From the NCBI GenBank assembly GCA_021401465.1, contig JADDMT010000017.1, positions 62,001 through 126,000 on the forward strand: a DNA stretch of 64,000 bases, in the 5' to 3' direction. How positions within the stretch are numbered: position 1 is the stretch's first letter; each line of letters opens with the position of its first letter. The DNA comes from Teratosphaeria epicoccoides. Its lineage: Eukaryota; Ascomycota; Dothideomycetes; Mycosphaerellales; Teratosphaeriaceae. Positions 1 to 11,066 of this stretch are shown here, in pieces. The notes under the pieces are model-generated. The model was given only the letters and a program-made list of their open reading frames with translations. It was not told the origin of the DNA and did no database searches. The position numbers and the translations under genes were made by a program.

Positions 1-645
1 ACGTTGGCAAGGTCATAGGTCACGTGGAGCGGCCAACGATGTCGACTGGAAAAAAGTCTCAAATGAGCAGCATACTGTAAGCGGGACAGTATAGGGTTCT
101 ATCAGTTCTCAGGTTAGCATGGCTGACACCCTATTGCCAGACATGACTGCTTGTCGATACAGTAGAAGTGGCTGATGATGCTGTGGACTGCTCGCAGGAA
201 ATTTTATTCAGGTCATCAAATGTCGGCTCTACCTATCGACCGATTGACTGGTTGTTTGACTGAATGAACATTGCCTGTTGCAAATGCGTCGAGCGCTAGG
301 CCTACCTTGTTGCTACCGCGTGCGAATTTAATATCTGGCATTAAATCTGGCTCTGTCCGGTCGACATTTCGATGCCGGGCTATGCGGATTTTGCGGGCAA
401 CGCTTTTTCACACGAAGCGTCAGCGCCGCGGTCTTTGCGCTCTCTCCTAGTCGGGTCAATGCGCGTCCGCCATACAATGATGACGAAAATATCGGTGTGT
501 CTTGACCATGTGTTGCTACAAAAAGACAGCGACGACACAACATTTAAAGCTCCACTCCATCCTGTCGTACCCCTACAGAAGTCAAGACTTGACGCCAAAC
601 AAAATTATCTACTCAAAGGTTGACTAATCTACATCATAAGTCAAC
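1..645. other. Intergenic, left edge
   Basis: No credible coding region is seen: the open frames are short, overlap on both strands and match no family I know. Two TTGACTG-type motifs lie at 244-250 and 256-263. The last 100 bases probably form the promoter and leader of the dehydrogenase starting at 646. Confidence 0.5.
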
Positions 646-1668
646 ATGCCAAGCGCAGGAGACATGGTTCAGTTCTTGAGCGGCAACGCCTTTGGCAAAA
701 ACCCGCCTCTTCCCTCCTGCGACCTCACGGGCAAGACCATTGTGGTCACTGGAGCCAACTCAGGATTGGGTCTGGACGCCTGCAAACATCTTGTCCGTCT
801 TCGGGTCTCTCATCTCGTACTTGGCTGTCGCAGCGCATCCAAAGGCAAGATGGCGAAGGCTGAGATCGAGAAAGAAATAGGCTGCACTGAGACGTCGAAG
901 GTCGAGGTCTGGGAAGTGGACTTGGACCGCTACGACTCTGTCCTGAGCTTCTGTGAGCGGTTGAAAACCAGCTTGGGGAGACTGGACGGATTCATTGCAA
1001 ACGCCGGCCTTGAGTTGGTCGAATTCGAGCTGTCGGAGGGCCTGGAGAGGCATTTGACCGTCAATGTTATATCAACATTCTTGATGGGTTTGGAAGTTCT
1101 GCCCAAACTCCGTGCAACAAGTGAGAAATTTGGAGTCGACACCAACCTCAGCTTCGTGGGGTCCTGCATCCACATAATGGCTCCTGTCACTCAACTTACC
1201 TCGATCCCGATGGACCAAGACATCTTCAATGCGCTTTCGAATCCCGAGACCGCGCAGATGGGCATGCGATACGCCCTTTCCAAACTTCTTGGCCACTTCG
1301 TTTTCAATGCCATGCTTCAGCACTTAACGCCTCCGCAGGCCAACGGTAACCAGGTCATCATTAACCTCTTGAACCCTGGCTGGTGTGAGTCCAACCTCGC
1401 TAGAGCCAAAGGGCCGGAGGGCCTCGGAACTCGCATCCCAGCTGCGCTTTTCAGGAGAAAGCAGGAGGCCGGAAGCCGGACGCTGGTTCATGCTGTCACG
1501 GCTGGGAGAGAAACGCACGGCAGGTATTTGAGTGAATGCAAACCGGTTCAACAAAGCTGTTTTGTCAGAAGCGCAGAGGGGAGGCACGTGCAAGATCTGG
1601 TGTGGGTTGGCTTCGAGACGAGGGTGAAAGTTGTGGATAGTGGAGCGATGATCAGCATTGGAAAGTGA
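646..1668 (+). CDS. Short-chain dehydrogenase/reductase (SDR)
   Basis: A single-exon 340-residue protein of the classical SDR superfamily, predicted to carry out NAD(P)-dependent oxidation or reduction of an alcohol or ketone. The Rossmann nucleotide-binding motif TGANSGLG lies near residues 35-42, the structural NAG motif near 118-120, a candidate catalytic Ser in VGSC, and the active-site YxxxK as YALSK near 209-213. The size and the NPGW segment after the active site resemble fungal retinol-dehydrogenase/WWOX-like SDRs. The first ATG is used because the Rossmann fold begins about 25 residues later, as is normal. No signal peptide or membrane segment is evident, so it is probably cytosolic. 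The substrate cannot be deduced, and no neighbouring gene suggests a pathway. Confidence 0.88.
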   Translation: MPSAGDMVQFLSGNAFGKNPPLPSCDLTGKTIVVTGANSGLGLDACKHLVRLRVSHLVLGCRSASKGKMAKAEIEKEIGCTETSKVEVWEVDLDRYDSVLSFCERLKTSLGRLDGFIANAGLELVEFELSEGLERHLTVNVISTFLMGLEVLPKLRATSEKFGVDTNLSFVGSCIHIMAPVTQLTSIPMDQDIFNALSNPETAQMGMRYALSKLLGHFVFNAMLQHLTPPQANGNQVIINLLNPGWCESNLARAKGPEGLGTRIPAALFRRKQEAGSRTLVHAVTAGRETHGRYLSECKPVQQSCFVRSAEGRHVQDLVWVGFETRVKVVDSGAMISIGK

Positions 1669-3642
1669 AGACCTGATGCTTGGCGGGATCAGGAGATGTT
1701 AGTGCTTGTGTGCGATGCAATGAGACCCAGTCTGCTGGTCTTGCGGATCTTTCAAACCTGTCACGACCGTGTTTGAGGTCGAGTCTGATGGAGAGACAAT
1801 GTGTCAGAGGACTGAAGTAGGAGGTAATGGTTCTGAACGAAGCTCAAACCGGAGGTTGTATCGTAAAGCAGAAAGCTCACTTTGGTGCTGACAACGGCGC
1901 CCACCCAAGCTTTTGCAACTCAGCGGTCGAAGAGATGCTTGATTTCAAGACGTAGGGCGCAAACAAAGACTCACTGTATCAACTGCCACAAGCGGTCGGC
2001 AGCTCCTGCCTGCTGCGTGAATGTGACTTTTTAGATGCTTGCGTACACGTTGCCGTACACGTTGCATGAATGCAACATTGCACTTTGCGATCATCAATGA
2101 GCCTGCCGGCTCCACAAGTTGTCAGGCTGCAAATCCAGCGCTGGCACGCTCCTATCAAAGATTTGAGGCTGTGGATAAGAGGATATACCTTATCAAATCG
2201 TCGCGGAGTGCCACAAAACAGGTATGTCACGCGTGTTTCGTTATGGTACGAGCACAGCGTACGCAGGGTCTGATGACACTCAAAGAGGACTGTAGCACAT
2301 TGTTCTTGAAGCAGATTGCGGGACAGTTCATGTTTTCTCACGCTCACGAAATCCTTGGCAGATCGAGGTGCTGCAGATTATTTTTGATGATGATGATGAC
2401 AGGCAGCGTTTGCGCGCACTCCATCTCTGTCTCATTGACAGTAGACCTCGACCCCGATGTTGACTCGAAGACGCGTTGTCAGGACGCGTTGACCGAGATG
2501 CAACTGCGCAGAAGCTGGCTGAGAACACCGTGTGGCGAGGCCTGGCCTTCGACGCCCGTCACTGAATCTTGTCTTGGTCTTGGCGATGAGCTTCGGAGGT
2601 AGAGAAAAGCGCAATGCCGACGATGCGGTGCCGACTCCGAGATATGTTGTGTGAACCGTGCCGACCAGGGCCCTGAAACTCAACAGACTCGCTTTGCTCG
2701 ACCGTGGTATGGCGACTGCGCGATGCTCCGAACTCCTCTCTCGCCGCACCGATCAGAAAGGCTCGATGTTGTTGTCGCAGGTCTGGAAGGCTGGGTCGCT
2801 AGCAAGCAGAGCGTTGATGGAAAAGCTGCCTGCCTGTATGTCACCCCTGCTGCAGACCACTGGCAGTTTCTCGGTCGTTCCTGCAGCGAGACGTGGATAC
2901 AAGGCGGTGGTGCGCAATTCAATACGCCGTCCACAGCACACGACACCACGGTGATCGGCAAACAGAGGGCTCACTGTCGCTTCTGCAAAATCTCAGTTTG
3001 GTAGCGCTCACCCCAAACGCCCAACGTGCGTGCATCACACAAAACGAGACTCGCGTTGCTCGACGCCTGAGCGTCATGCGGCGTAACATCCAGACACATT
3101 GAATGCCAGGTAACCAGGTTGTCCGTTTGCCATCGCGAGTAGAATTTTACTTATGCTCATTCGCGGTCATTCCGGTCTCGAGAAGGCTAGAATCAAGTGC
3201 TTCACGAGCTTCCATTTCTCCAGAGTTTCGGGGTCTCGTGCGTTTCTTCATGCTGTTGCGGTAAGTCGGTGCTATCAAACCCCGACCTTCGACGTTCCTT
3301 GGCCACGGGGACTTGTGTGATCGCCGCTACACTGAAATAGGGCTCAAGATCTGGGTCACGACGCGTTGATTCGCTAACTGGAGCGTGAAACGACGAACCC
3401 TGCGCCAAGGTCCACGCGTCGTGCTCGACAGATGCAAAAGTCTAAACCCAGCCTGCCAACTGTACAGGCGGACCCCTGCCCTTGTGATGCTTTGGCGCGG
3501 TGGTCGGGTGCCCTTAATGACAGGATGTGCTGCAGTGGAACGATATATTAAACTGTTGGTCTGTCCGCCAACCCCCTCCTCCGTACATATAACGACAATT
3601 CTCCAGGCAATAAAACAGTCGTTGGACACCCATCACACCACA
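1669..3642. other. Intergenic, about 2 kb, no gene seen
   Basis: Open frames of up to 187 codons exist (for example 2039-2602 on +) but overlap frames of similar length on the other strand and show no domain, signal peptide or splice logic. A TATA-like stretch (gatatattaaa) near 3542 lies about 100 bases upstream of the next gene. I see nothing else. Confidence 0.45.
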
Positions 3643-4173
3643 ATGTTGGACTACTCAGAATCGCAGAAAGCTGCTGCCCTTGAGTTCATGCACGCACTTG
3701 TGTACAGACAAGATGAGCGTGTGGTCGACCTCATTACCCCTTCGCACCCACCCGTCTATCATGCATACATTGGTGCCGAGCGCATGCCTTCTCTGGACGA
3801 CCTCGCAGACTCACCCTCCATGCGCATGAAGAATCTGCTAAATGCTGGCGAGAACAACGGCGCCTGGAAACAGCTTCACAAGACCGACTTGGACAGTCTA
3901 CTTGGAGCTAGACTCAGAGCGTTTGGCACTTCGAACATGTGCTGCGAAAGGATCATTGCTATTGTGCAGCGCGAAAACCTCTGTGCCATTCGATTCCGCG
4001 AGGTCAACAGGACCGCGGCCCTCGACAAGACTTCGACATTAAGGCTACACTTCGACGGCGACAAGATCGACTCGATCAACGAGTACATCGACGCTAGGAA
4101 GAGCTCCGGCTTCAAAAGGGCCATCGGAGTCGAGGACTTGCCAACGCTCTCCAAAATTTGTGTCTCTATGTGA
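3643..4173 (+). CDS. NTF2/SnoaL-like hypothetical protein
   Basis: The ATG at 3643 (context CACAATGTT) gives a 176-residue protein. The same frame stays open upstream to 3385, but that part is compositionally unlike the rest and precedes the TATA-like sequence at about 3542, so the shorter start is preferred. The layout, an N-terminal helix (MHALVYRQDE), a middle alpha/beta part and a closing strand-turn (LHFDGDKIDSINEYID), resembles small NTF2-like/SnoaL folds in which the last strands carry a substrate pocket. No catalytic residues can be named. A soluble cytosolic protein of unknown function is the honest call. Fold assignment is inference from the pattern only. Confidence 0.6.
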   Translation: MLDYSESQKAAALEFMHALVYRQDERVVDLITPSHPPVYHAYIGAERMPSLDDLADSPSMRMKNLLNAGENNGAWKQLHKTDLDSLLGARLRAFGTSNMCCERIIAIVQRENLCAIRFREVNRTAALDKTSTLRLHFDGDKIDSINEYIDARKSSGFKRAIGVEDLPTLSKICVSM

Positions 4174-5056
4174 GCAATCGCGGACCGGCCGCAGTGTCAT
4201 TGCGGTCTTGTTGATGACACAACATACGCTCTGGAGACTTGTGGATGCGACATATGACAGCAGCTGAAATTGCTGCTAATGTAAGGACTGTCTGGACGAC
4301 GTGCAGAAACTTGTCGCCGCACTCCACGCGAATGGTCCAGCACGGTACACTGTATCAATGAAGGTCACAGGAATAACCGGATCTCGCACGCCGCGTCCGG
4401 TGGCGAACCAACCCAGCGTCGGACACGATTCCGATATTGCTGGCATGCCGCACGCCACTACCTGTGACGAGAGACGACGATTCCGCGATATGATCAGATG
4501 AGACCAACGAGATGACGAGAATCACCGCTGAGGATGGTGAGAGAATCGTTCGCTTGCGAGCAGAGCACGCTATGTCTGGAAGCTGGTAGCAAAAACTATT
4601 GATACTTCAAGATCGCTAGCTTCAATCAAATTTTTGCGTCGTACGCGACTCTATTTTATCTCGCAGGTTACCCTTGCGATTAATGTCCTCGTGCTCAGTG
4701 ATCCCCTTCTGCATGGCTGCCTTCGTCACCTGCTTTGACGAGCCGAGGTGCCGTGTTTAAATCAGACGGTCATGTGAGTACCCAACGAGCATTGTTGCAG
4801 GATGCAAGCCGAACTCTTCCTCGCTATTTGGTGCCATTCAATGCGGCGTTATGCTTTGGTCTGCCTTAATATCAGTCGAGCTGCTTGAACTTTAGGCGAC
4901 AGCATAGCCTGATAGTACATGTAAATTCGCTCACTTCGCAGCACACACAGGTCGGGAGAAACGCTTTCATTGGAGCCTGAGGCCATTGCTAGAATGCTCG
5001 CTGTCTTCGGACCGCCGTTTCGGCCGTAGCGGCCCGAAAGGAGTGACTACTTTCAT
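4174..5056. other. Intergenic, no gene seen
   Basis: Holds the 3' flank of the NTF2-like gene and about 0.9 kb without a supportable reading frame. A 66-codon frame at 4301-4501 has no recognisable feature. The right side runs into remnants of a serine carboxypeptidase. Confidence 0.45.
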
Positions 5057-5798
5057 GTTGAAGTCCACTTACCACCCAGGCAATCTCGACCTCGTACAAA
5101 GAACCTGGAGTCTGTGAGACAACACCAGGTGTGAGAAGCTCCCCAAGTACGCTGGCTACGTCAATCTCTCGCTGAGTGCTTGGAATGAGACACGAGCAAA
5201 ATAGCTAAGCAATCAATACCTTCTGGTTCTTTGGATCTCGCAAAGACCCTGCAAATGCGCCGTTGGCAATATGGCTCAATGGAGGGCCTGGAGGTGGCAG
5301 CCTCATGGGTGCTCTGAGTGTGGTCTATCCATTTTCCACCCCTTCTTGGTCAACCCATAAGCAGTTCAGAGCAGCTAGCCACGCACCTCTCTCCATCAGT
5401 CCTGTGGATTCTGGCGGTCCCACGCGGCAGTACGGCAAGCTTTCCTTCACGCTAGTCTACCAAGCCGGTCACCTCGTCCTCTCATACCAGCCCAAAACCG
5501 CTTAAAGATTTCCATACGTGCTCTGCTCGGCACGGACATCGCGTCCGGGACTGTAGACCTGCAGGAGGTAGCAGCCAAGGGTGACGAGTATTCGACTGAG
5601 GGGCCGGGAGATACGTGGTGGATGAAGAGCGACATGCTGCCGCCAATGCCTCGCGAGTGCTATGTGCCGAGGATTGATCAGTGTTCCGATGAGCAGAGGG
5701 AGTGGATCTTGAACGGCACGGCAATCGTGAAGAATTGGATCTTGTCGGGTCGGAACGTCAGTTGCATAGTAGGCTGGTGTCAGACTCGATGCACTTGA
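5057..5798 (+). pseudogene. Degenerate serine carboxypeptidase (S10), internally deleted
   Basis: Family S10 carboxypeptidases are secreted or vacuolar proteases of roughly 500-600 residues with a Ser-Asp-His triad. Here only pieces remain, in three frames. The first piece reads TSYKEPGVCETTPGV (about 5085-5130). A frame change at about 5140-5145 leads to YAGYVNLSLSAWNETRAK, ended by a stop. The next piece reads FWFFGSRKDPANAPLAIW followed by the oxyanion motif NGGPGG (about 5218-5300). The sequence then jumps straight to a C-terminal part, VYQAGHLVLSYQP, holding the usual AGH histidine region (about 5455-5490). A stop and frame change near 5503 precede the last piece (about 5505-5798, ending SGRNVSC). 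Some 250 or more central residues, including the GESYAG nucleophile serine, are missing. It cannot encode an active enzyme. Confidence 0.85.
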
Positions 5799-6025
5799 CC
5801 AGGTACCACAGGCCCGGCGTAAGCTCATTTCAGGTGAACAAGGCCGTGCCTATGGGACCGTGTATCATTGGGGAAAGCCGCACAGAGTCGAGTAGTTATA
5901 TACAGCAGCCATACAACAGCCGTCAGTCATCTCATCAAACGCCAGACACCATCGCTCGTCCCATAGACACAGATAGCAGACCCACACAATACACAAGGTC
6001 GATCCTTGCACCCAATCCTTTGTTA

Positions 6026-7086
6026 TCATCTACTCTGGCCCTGTCGCTGCTGTTTTGCGAGCTCTTCTCTCACACTTGCTCCGCTAGCCCTGTACCATAC
6101 ATCGCCACCCCACCTCAACATCCTTTCGCACGCCGCCGTCGGTCCATCCACCGCCGGTCTGACATCCAAGTAGAAGACCGGCTCGCCCGTCGGCTCTGGA
6201 GGCCCTGAGTAGTAGTCAATCACATATCGTACTTCCCTCTTCTGCCCATCTGGAGTCTGCCGCTCGACATACCAATCGTGTCGGTCGAACGGCGGGTTGT
6301 CTGGAAACTGGCTTGGCCACACCTTGGCTAAAAATCCAAACATCCGGGCTTTCGGCGTAGGCTCGTTCGGCCTGCCCATGAAGCGGAGCAAAGACGGGTC
6401 CATGAATTCAATCTCTTCCCTCTGCTGATTGCGTATCTCCTCAATCAACAGCTGCCTATTTGCGCCCTCCTCACCCTTCATGCAAAGATCCCATCCTCTC
6501 CCAAGGCCTCGGGCGAACCTACCCTCCCAGCCTTTGATCTCTTCCCATGCGCCTTCATTGAGGAAGTTGTGCACCGCGACCATACTTTCGACGTGTTCGG
6601 CGGGAGTGTCTGTGTAGCCCTTTCGCAACATGGCGTTGTACATTTGCTGGGGGGACGGGTACTCCCATGTTGAACCTGTGCCGTCACCGCGAGGGATGGT
6701 GGAGGCTTCACGTTCCAGCGGGAGGGTGATGGTCTGTTCAAAGGCTTCGCGAGTGTTGGAGATATTGGACGGCATGTAGTTCAGAGGATTGAGCTTGGAG
6801 ATGTACGATGGGATTGAGGCGGCGGCTTGATCGGTACTGGATTTGTGCATCGGGCAAGCAGACGGTGGTTGTGCTGACCGCGATGGTGGTGGTGGTGGTG
6901 GCGGCGGCGTAGACGTATGCAATGGGCATCCCGGCTGTGTACAAGTATCATCATTAGCCATATGTCGCGCGCCAAACCTTCAGATCTGCCTACCGGAGGC
7001 TCTGCGCCAGCATGCTTAGGTGTAGGATGCGGCGCAACTCGATAAGCTGCTTGCACTGGTGCTGAGTCTGCCCAAAACCAGCCCAT
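6026..7086 (-). CDS. CYC3: Cytochrome c heme lyase (holocytochrome c synthase)
   Basis: Attaches heme covalently to apocytochrome c in the mitochondrial intermembrane space. Two exons: 6994-7086 and 6026-6934, joined over a 59-bp intron (GTAGGC...CACAG, branch GCTAATG), giving 333 residues. The protein starts MGWFWADSAP, followed by two Cys-Pro heme-regulatory-type motifs (GCPLH and ACPMH) flanking a run of eight prolines. The lyase core then holds PLNYMP, WEYPSPQQMYNAMLRKG, VHNFLNEGAWEEI, PFDRHDW and the C-terminal YVIDYYSGP...FYLDVRPA...D region typical of the family. The longest open frame alone would start in the intron and lose the true N-terminus. It could instead serve cytochrome c1; fungal relatives are hard to separate by eye. 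It is divergent from the oxidoreductase at 7366. Confidence 0.93.
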
Positions 7087-7365
7087 GGTTGCTACGGTAT
7101 AGTCGATATGTGAACAGTAGCTCAGTTCGAGGCTGGAAAGAAGAGTGAAAAGCACATAATCAAAAGTTCGCCTCACAGGACGCGGTGGATCATCATCATG
7201 GATGTCACGGACCCTGCCTCTTGCACGTGCAGAGCGGGTAAGTTCGGGGAACACAAGCTCAAATAGGAAGGTACCTGTATACTCGCCAATCCGACTTTGC
7301 GCTTCTAAGCTGATCAAGGTAACCTCATACAAACTTCACAATGTCACCAGCTGACACCACACGCA
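7087..7365. promoter_or_regulatory. Shared divergent promoter region
   Basis: 279 bp separate the start of the heme lyase gene (minus) from the start of the oxidoreductase gene (plus), so both promoters must lie here. No clear TATA box is seen. Confidence 0.5.
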
Positions 7366-8907
7366 ATGGCGCCCCTTCTCGACGACAATGTGGGCGACTC
7401 TCATAAGCAGGCCATCGAAGGGCATGTTCAGTCGCCCAGATTCTTGATCATTGGAGCAGGCTCGCGTGGCAACGCTTATGCCTCAGCGATTGTCCGGTCC
7501 GGCCTAGGACTCGTGGCTGCAGTTGCGGAGCCTGTTAGATTCAAGCGCCGCGAGTTTGCATCGAGATACGTTCAATATGACAAAGATCGTCAGACAAAGT
7601 TCGCGCACTGGAAGGACTTCATTGTAGATGAGACCTCGCGCCAATCGACTGCCCAGATAGATCCACATGCTATAGATGGAGTCTTCGTGTGTGTCAAAGA
7701 TGACCTGCATGCGCAAGTCGTGACGGCACTGGCGCCACTGGGACTGCACATAATGTGCGAGAAACCGCTTGCCACCACTTTGGCCGATTGTCTAGCCATC
7801 CAACGGACACTGAGCCATTACCCTCGGAAGATCTTTGCGATCGGGCATGTGCTGAGGTACAGCCCACACAACATGCTCCTGCGGCACTTGCTTCTCGAAC
7901 AGAAGGTCATAGGCGATGTGCTGAGCATGGAACATACAGAGCCAGTCGGCTGGTGGCATTTCTCACACTCCTACGTCCGTGGGCAGTGGCGAAAGGAATC
8001 GATAGCTGCGCCCTCATTGCTGACCAAGTCATGTCATGATATTGACTTCATACTATGGATGCTTTGTTCGCCGCTACCTGACAGCAGAGGTGAAGGATCT
8101 CATCTTCTAGGCACCGTGTCGAGTGCTGGAAGTTTGAAGCAGTTCAGAAAAGCATGTAAGCCAAAAGCGGCCGGCGCAGCTACAAATTGCCTGTCTTGTC
8201 CAATCCAAGAAACATGCATGTACTCCGCGCCTAGAATATACCATGACCGACATCTCGGCAAAGGCAGAACGACATGGCCAGTCGATATCGTGAATCCGGA
8301 AATCGGATCAATACTCCAATCACAGGGCCCTACAGCCGCAAAGAGAGCCCTCATGGCTAGTCTGGCCGAGGACTACGGCGACTCAACCTCAGTACGAGAC
8401 ATCGAGGACAGACAATGGTACGGCCGCTGCGTCTGGGAAAGCGACAACGACGTCTGCGACGAGCAAACAGTAACATTCACCTGGCCTGACGACCCAGCCA
8501 CAGGCAAAGGAGCGAAAACGGCGTCTTTCCACATGATTGCGCAAACAGTCGCGCAATGCGAACGGCGTGGTAGAGTCTACTGTACCGAGGGCGAGATCGA
8601 GTATGACTCCAGGTCCATAACGGTTCACTCTTTCGTCACTGGAGAGAGTAAGACGTATCATCCAGAGGTGCCCAAGAACAGTCGTCACGGCGGCGGAGAT
8701 GATGGTCTGACAGAGTGTTTCCTCAAAGCCGTGACGGCCGTGAAAGAGGGGAAGGGGGGAGTTGTGGAGGCGCAGTCTTCGTTGCTTGGCTGCACTCTGG
8801 GTGATGTGATCAGGAGCCATGCGGCGGTCTTTGCGGCTGAGGAGGCGAGGAGGGAGGGCAAGGTCGTGCGATGGAAAGAGTGGTGGGACGCCAACGTGGA
8901 GAGATAA
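7366..8907 (+). CDS. Gfo/Idh/MocA-family oxidoreductase
   Basis: A 513-residue single-exon NAD(P)-dependent oxidoreductase, probably acting on a sugar or polyol derivative. The N-terminal Rossmann domain shows FLIIGAGSRGNAYA (about residues 26-39). The family signature CEKPLAT lies near 130-136 and carries the conserved EKP lysine. The C-terminal alpha/beta domain includes GWWHFSHSYVRGQWR and KSCHDIDFILW, with the usual His-Asp-x-Asp. An insertion at about residues 270-282 has three cysteines spaced CxxC-x4-C (CLSCPIQETC), possibly a metal-binding loop; similar cysteine-rich insertions occur in bacterial relatives, from memory. The length is above the usual 350-400. Substrate unknown; cytosolic, with no targeting signal visible. 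Confidence 0.88.
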   Translation: MAPLLDDNVGDSHKQAIEGHVQSPRFLIIGAGSRGNAYASAIVRSGLGLVAAVAEPVRFKRREFASRYVQYDKDRQTKFAHWKDFIVDETSRQSTAQIDPHAIDGVFVCVKDDLHAQVVTALAPLGLHIMCEKPLATTLADCLAIQRTLSHYPRKIFAIGHVLRYSPHNMLLRHLLLEQKVIGDVLSMEHTEPVGWWHFSHSYVRGQWRKESIAAPSLLTKSCHDIDFILWMLCSPLPDSRGEGSHLLGTVSSAGSLKQFRKACKPKAAGAATNCLSCPIQETCMYSAPRIYHDRHLGKGRTTWPVDIVNPEIGSILQSQGPTAAKRALMASLAEDYGDSTSVRDIEDRQWYGRCVWESDNDVCDEQTVTFTWPDDPATGKGAKTASFHMIAQTVAQCERRGRVYCTEGEIEYDSRSITVHSFVTGESKTYHPEVPKNSRHGGGDDGLTECFLKAVTAVKEGKGGVVEAQSSLLGCTLGDVIRSHAAVFAAEEARREGKVVRWKEWWDANVER

Positions 8908-9405
8908 TTGAGATTATCGGATGTTGAGAGCTTTATAGGCTCATAATGGCTACGACGGACAAGCATTAGTATACGGCCTTTATTTTGTATTGATTTGACG
9001 ATCCAACTGGATTTGTTTGAAGGGGCAGTATGGTTGTAGATGATTGACATTGGCAGGTCACACCTGTCGCCATCGCAGTCACCTGCTACGCGAACGGCAA
9101 CAGTATATGCAGCACACCATTCAGCTTCATTCATGTCGTCTTGAAAGACGCTCTGCGACACTGATGAGGATACGCTGGTGAAGGCCGCCTTGGGAGATTG
9201 AATAGCCTTTTCCATGGAGCCATTGTTGAGTTGTAAATGAAGAGGCTCGTACCTATGCAGATAAGGCTTGATTGTAACAAGCTGAGGCCTTTGCTCATTC
9301 TGAGTCTTGAGTGTGATCCCAGGCTTCTGCTTGTAGAGTGGAAATTGGAGTGCATTGTCGGAATTCCATGGCTCTCAACACGTGTCGCCGACCTCAAACG
9401 CCTCG
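8908..9405. other. 3' flank of the oxidoreductase and intergenic
   Basis: Contains A/T-richer sequence just after the stop (taattgagattatc, attttgtattgattt) that could support polyadenylation. A minus-strand open frame at 8685-9215 overlaps the oxidoreductase and looks like a shadow. Nothing else is supported. Confidence 0.4.
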
Positions 9406-10523
9406 TCAGGCATTTGACCTTCCCGAGGATCTTCCTCGTTCGAATAGACCAGCGGTCGGAGCCCCTCGATGACGAGCATTGCTCGACCGGATGAGGTACT
9501 TTTCCAAGTCGCCATTTGCTGCTCTGACCCGGTTTTCGTGTTGGAGCGGCAGGGCTTGCGATCCACGGATCATTGCTTCGACGAAGTCATCCGTAGCTGA
9601 CAGATCTGCGTCGGCGAGCACCGCTTTGCTATTCTCGCTCCGTGCTGTTGATACGGTGGATTGGCACGACTAGACGTGTCGCACAGAGTCCTCAGCTTCT
9701 TGCGAGCCTGGTGACTGGGTTCGACGAGATCGCTTTGAACACCGTCATTGTACACTGGCACTCGACGCTTTGTCGAGTGCTGCGCAAGGTATTGGGCGGC
9801 CTGCTTGGATTTGCTTTGGAAGCCTGGGATGGCGAAATCCTGCGGATGATGCTTGGGGCTGTAGTCAACTGCCTTTTGGGCTCGCTCCGCCTCGAGAATC
9901 TTGTTCCATTTGGATCTGGAGCTCGCTGGGTCATCAAAGGCTCCTCATCCGCTGTGCTCCTGCCACTATCGTCATCGCCGTCGCTGCTGCACGGGTAGGG
10001 CTGCTCGCTCTCCTCGTCAGAATCACTTTCAGGCCCCAATGATGGCAACGATGACCCTGAGCCAGAACGACGCTTTGCCGTTCGCTTAGGTCTCGTGACC
10101 TCGTCCCTGATGCAAAGGTCAGGTTTGATCGGCCAGACGACATCATAGCGGGAGAGCTCACATGATGTAATACTTCACATCTCATTTGTCTTTCTCTACT
10201 TTGACATATCTTAGCGCGCGAATCCCGTAAGTGGTCGGAGTCGGTGTGCGTCCATTCTCATCGACGTGCTTGTCACCGGGTGGTTCCGTTGACGTCTGGA
10301 TCAACGGCATTGAGAGAACGTTGTTGGGATCGAGCCCTCGCAAGGGCCCGCGCAGACATTTTCCTGTCTCAAGCTGCTGCGCTTCGTCGGAGCCGACTTC
10401 CACGGGTAGTCGACCCTCGGCTTTGGCTTTGGGGGCTTGCAATGGACGAACGTCGGCGACATTGCAGGTGGTAGCAGGATGGTGGAAACGACACACCCTG
10501 ACTATTCCTTTGTTAGGCGGCAT
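9406..10523 (-). CDS. Hypothetical multi-exon protein (uncertain model)
   Basis: Three minus-strand pieces with coding-like composition lie in register with possible short introns. The first starts at ATG 10523 (MPPNKGIVRVCRFHHP) and runs to about 10190. The second, about 10155-9693, contains RYDVVWPIKPDLCIRDE, a basic stretch and a strongly acidic, serine-rich stretch (ESDSDEESEQ). The third, about 9660-9406, contains LADADLSATDDFVEAMIRG. Together they suggest a nuclear, partly disordered protein. I recognise no domain, and I could not fix the splice sites: several short GT...AG choices of 40-60 bp are possible between pieces one and two. The pieces might instead belong to two genes or be partly spurious. 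Treat the outer limits as approximate. Confidence 0.25.
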
Positions 10524-11066
10524 CGCTTGGTCTAGTTTGGTGATCAAAGCTAAAACATGAGTGCGTAGGTGATTCCGCCTGTACAGAATTGAGATCATTG
10601 CCAAGACGAGCAGGCAACCGCGTCGCGCCTTCCGAGCACATTTCGCGTGGGGAAAGAACGTTCGTAAAGCCTGTCGGTATTTCCGACACATCGCGTAGTT
10701 GGTACTCTCAGGCAGCCGGTCAACTGTAGTCCGCCACCAGACAACCAGGTATGGCACGAATTGAAGGTTTGAAATGCCCTCGAATGTGCACCAGGTCTGC
10801 AAGTCAGCGAATCAGGCTAGCAACCAGCTCCGTCAATCACTGCGAGCTCTCGATATCATCATAGAAGCAGCACAAAAAGTAATTGCCAGTATATCAGCAG
10901 CGAACAGTACCTACGGTCTGGCCAGGGGATCCCATATTCCTCACCCAACTCGCATGACACCTCTTTTGGGTTTGCAACCCATGAAATCATAACTCCACGC
11001 TTCCTCGCTTCAAGCTCAACGAACGCTTATACGCAGCCACAATAATCAGGTAATACGTCGACCAGC

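Noticed and set aside
2039..2602. 187-codon plus-strand open frame in the left intergenic region
   Set aside because: Compositionally random, overlaps long frames on the other strand, and resembles no family.
6781..7332. Histidine-run protein (HHHHHH) on the minus strand
   Set aside because: Out-of-frame reading of the proline run of the heme lyase; only its first-exon part (MGWFWADSAP) is real.
9421..9440. GTTCGAATAG resembling a tRNA B box
   Set aside because: No A box, acceptor stem or anticodon arm around it; no tRNA was found anywhere in the window.
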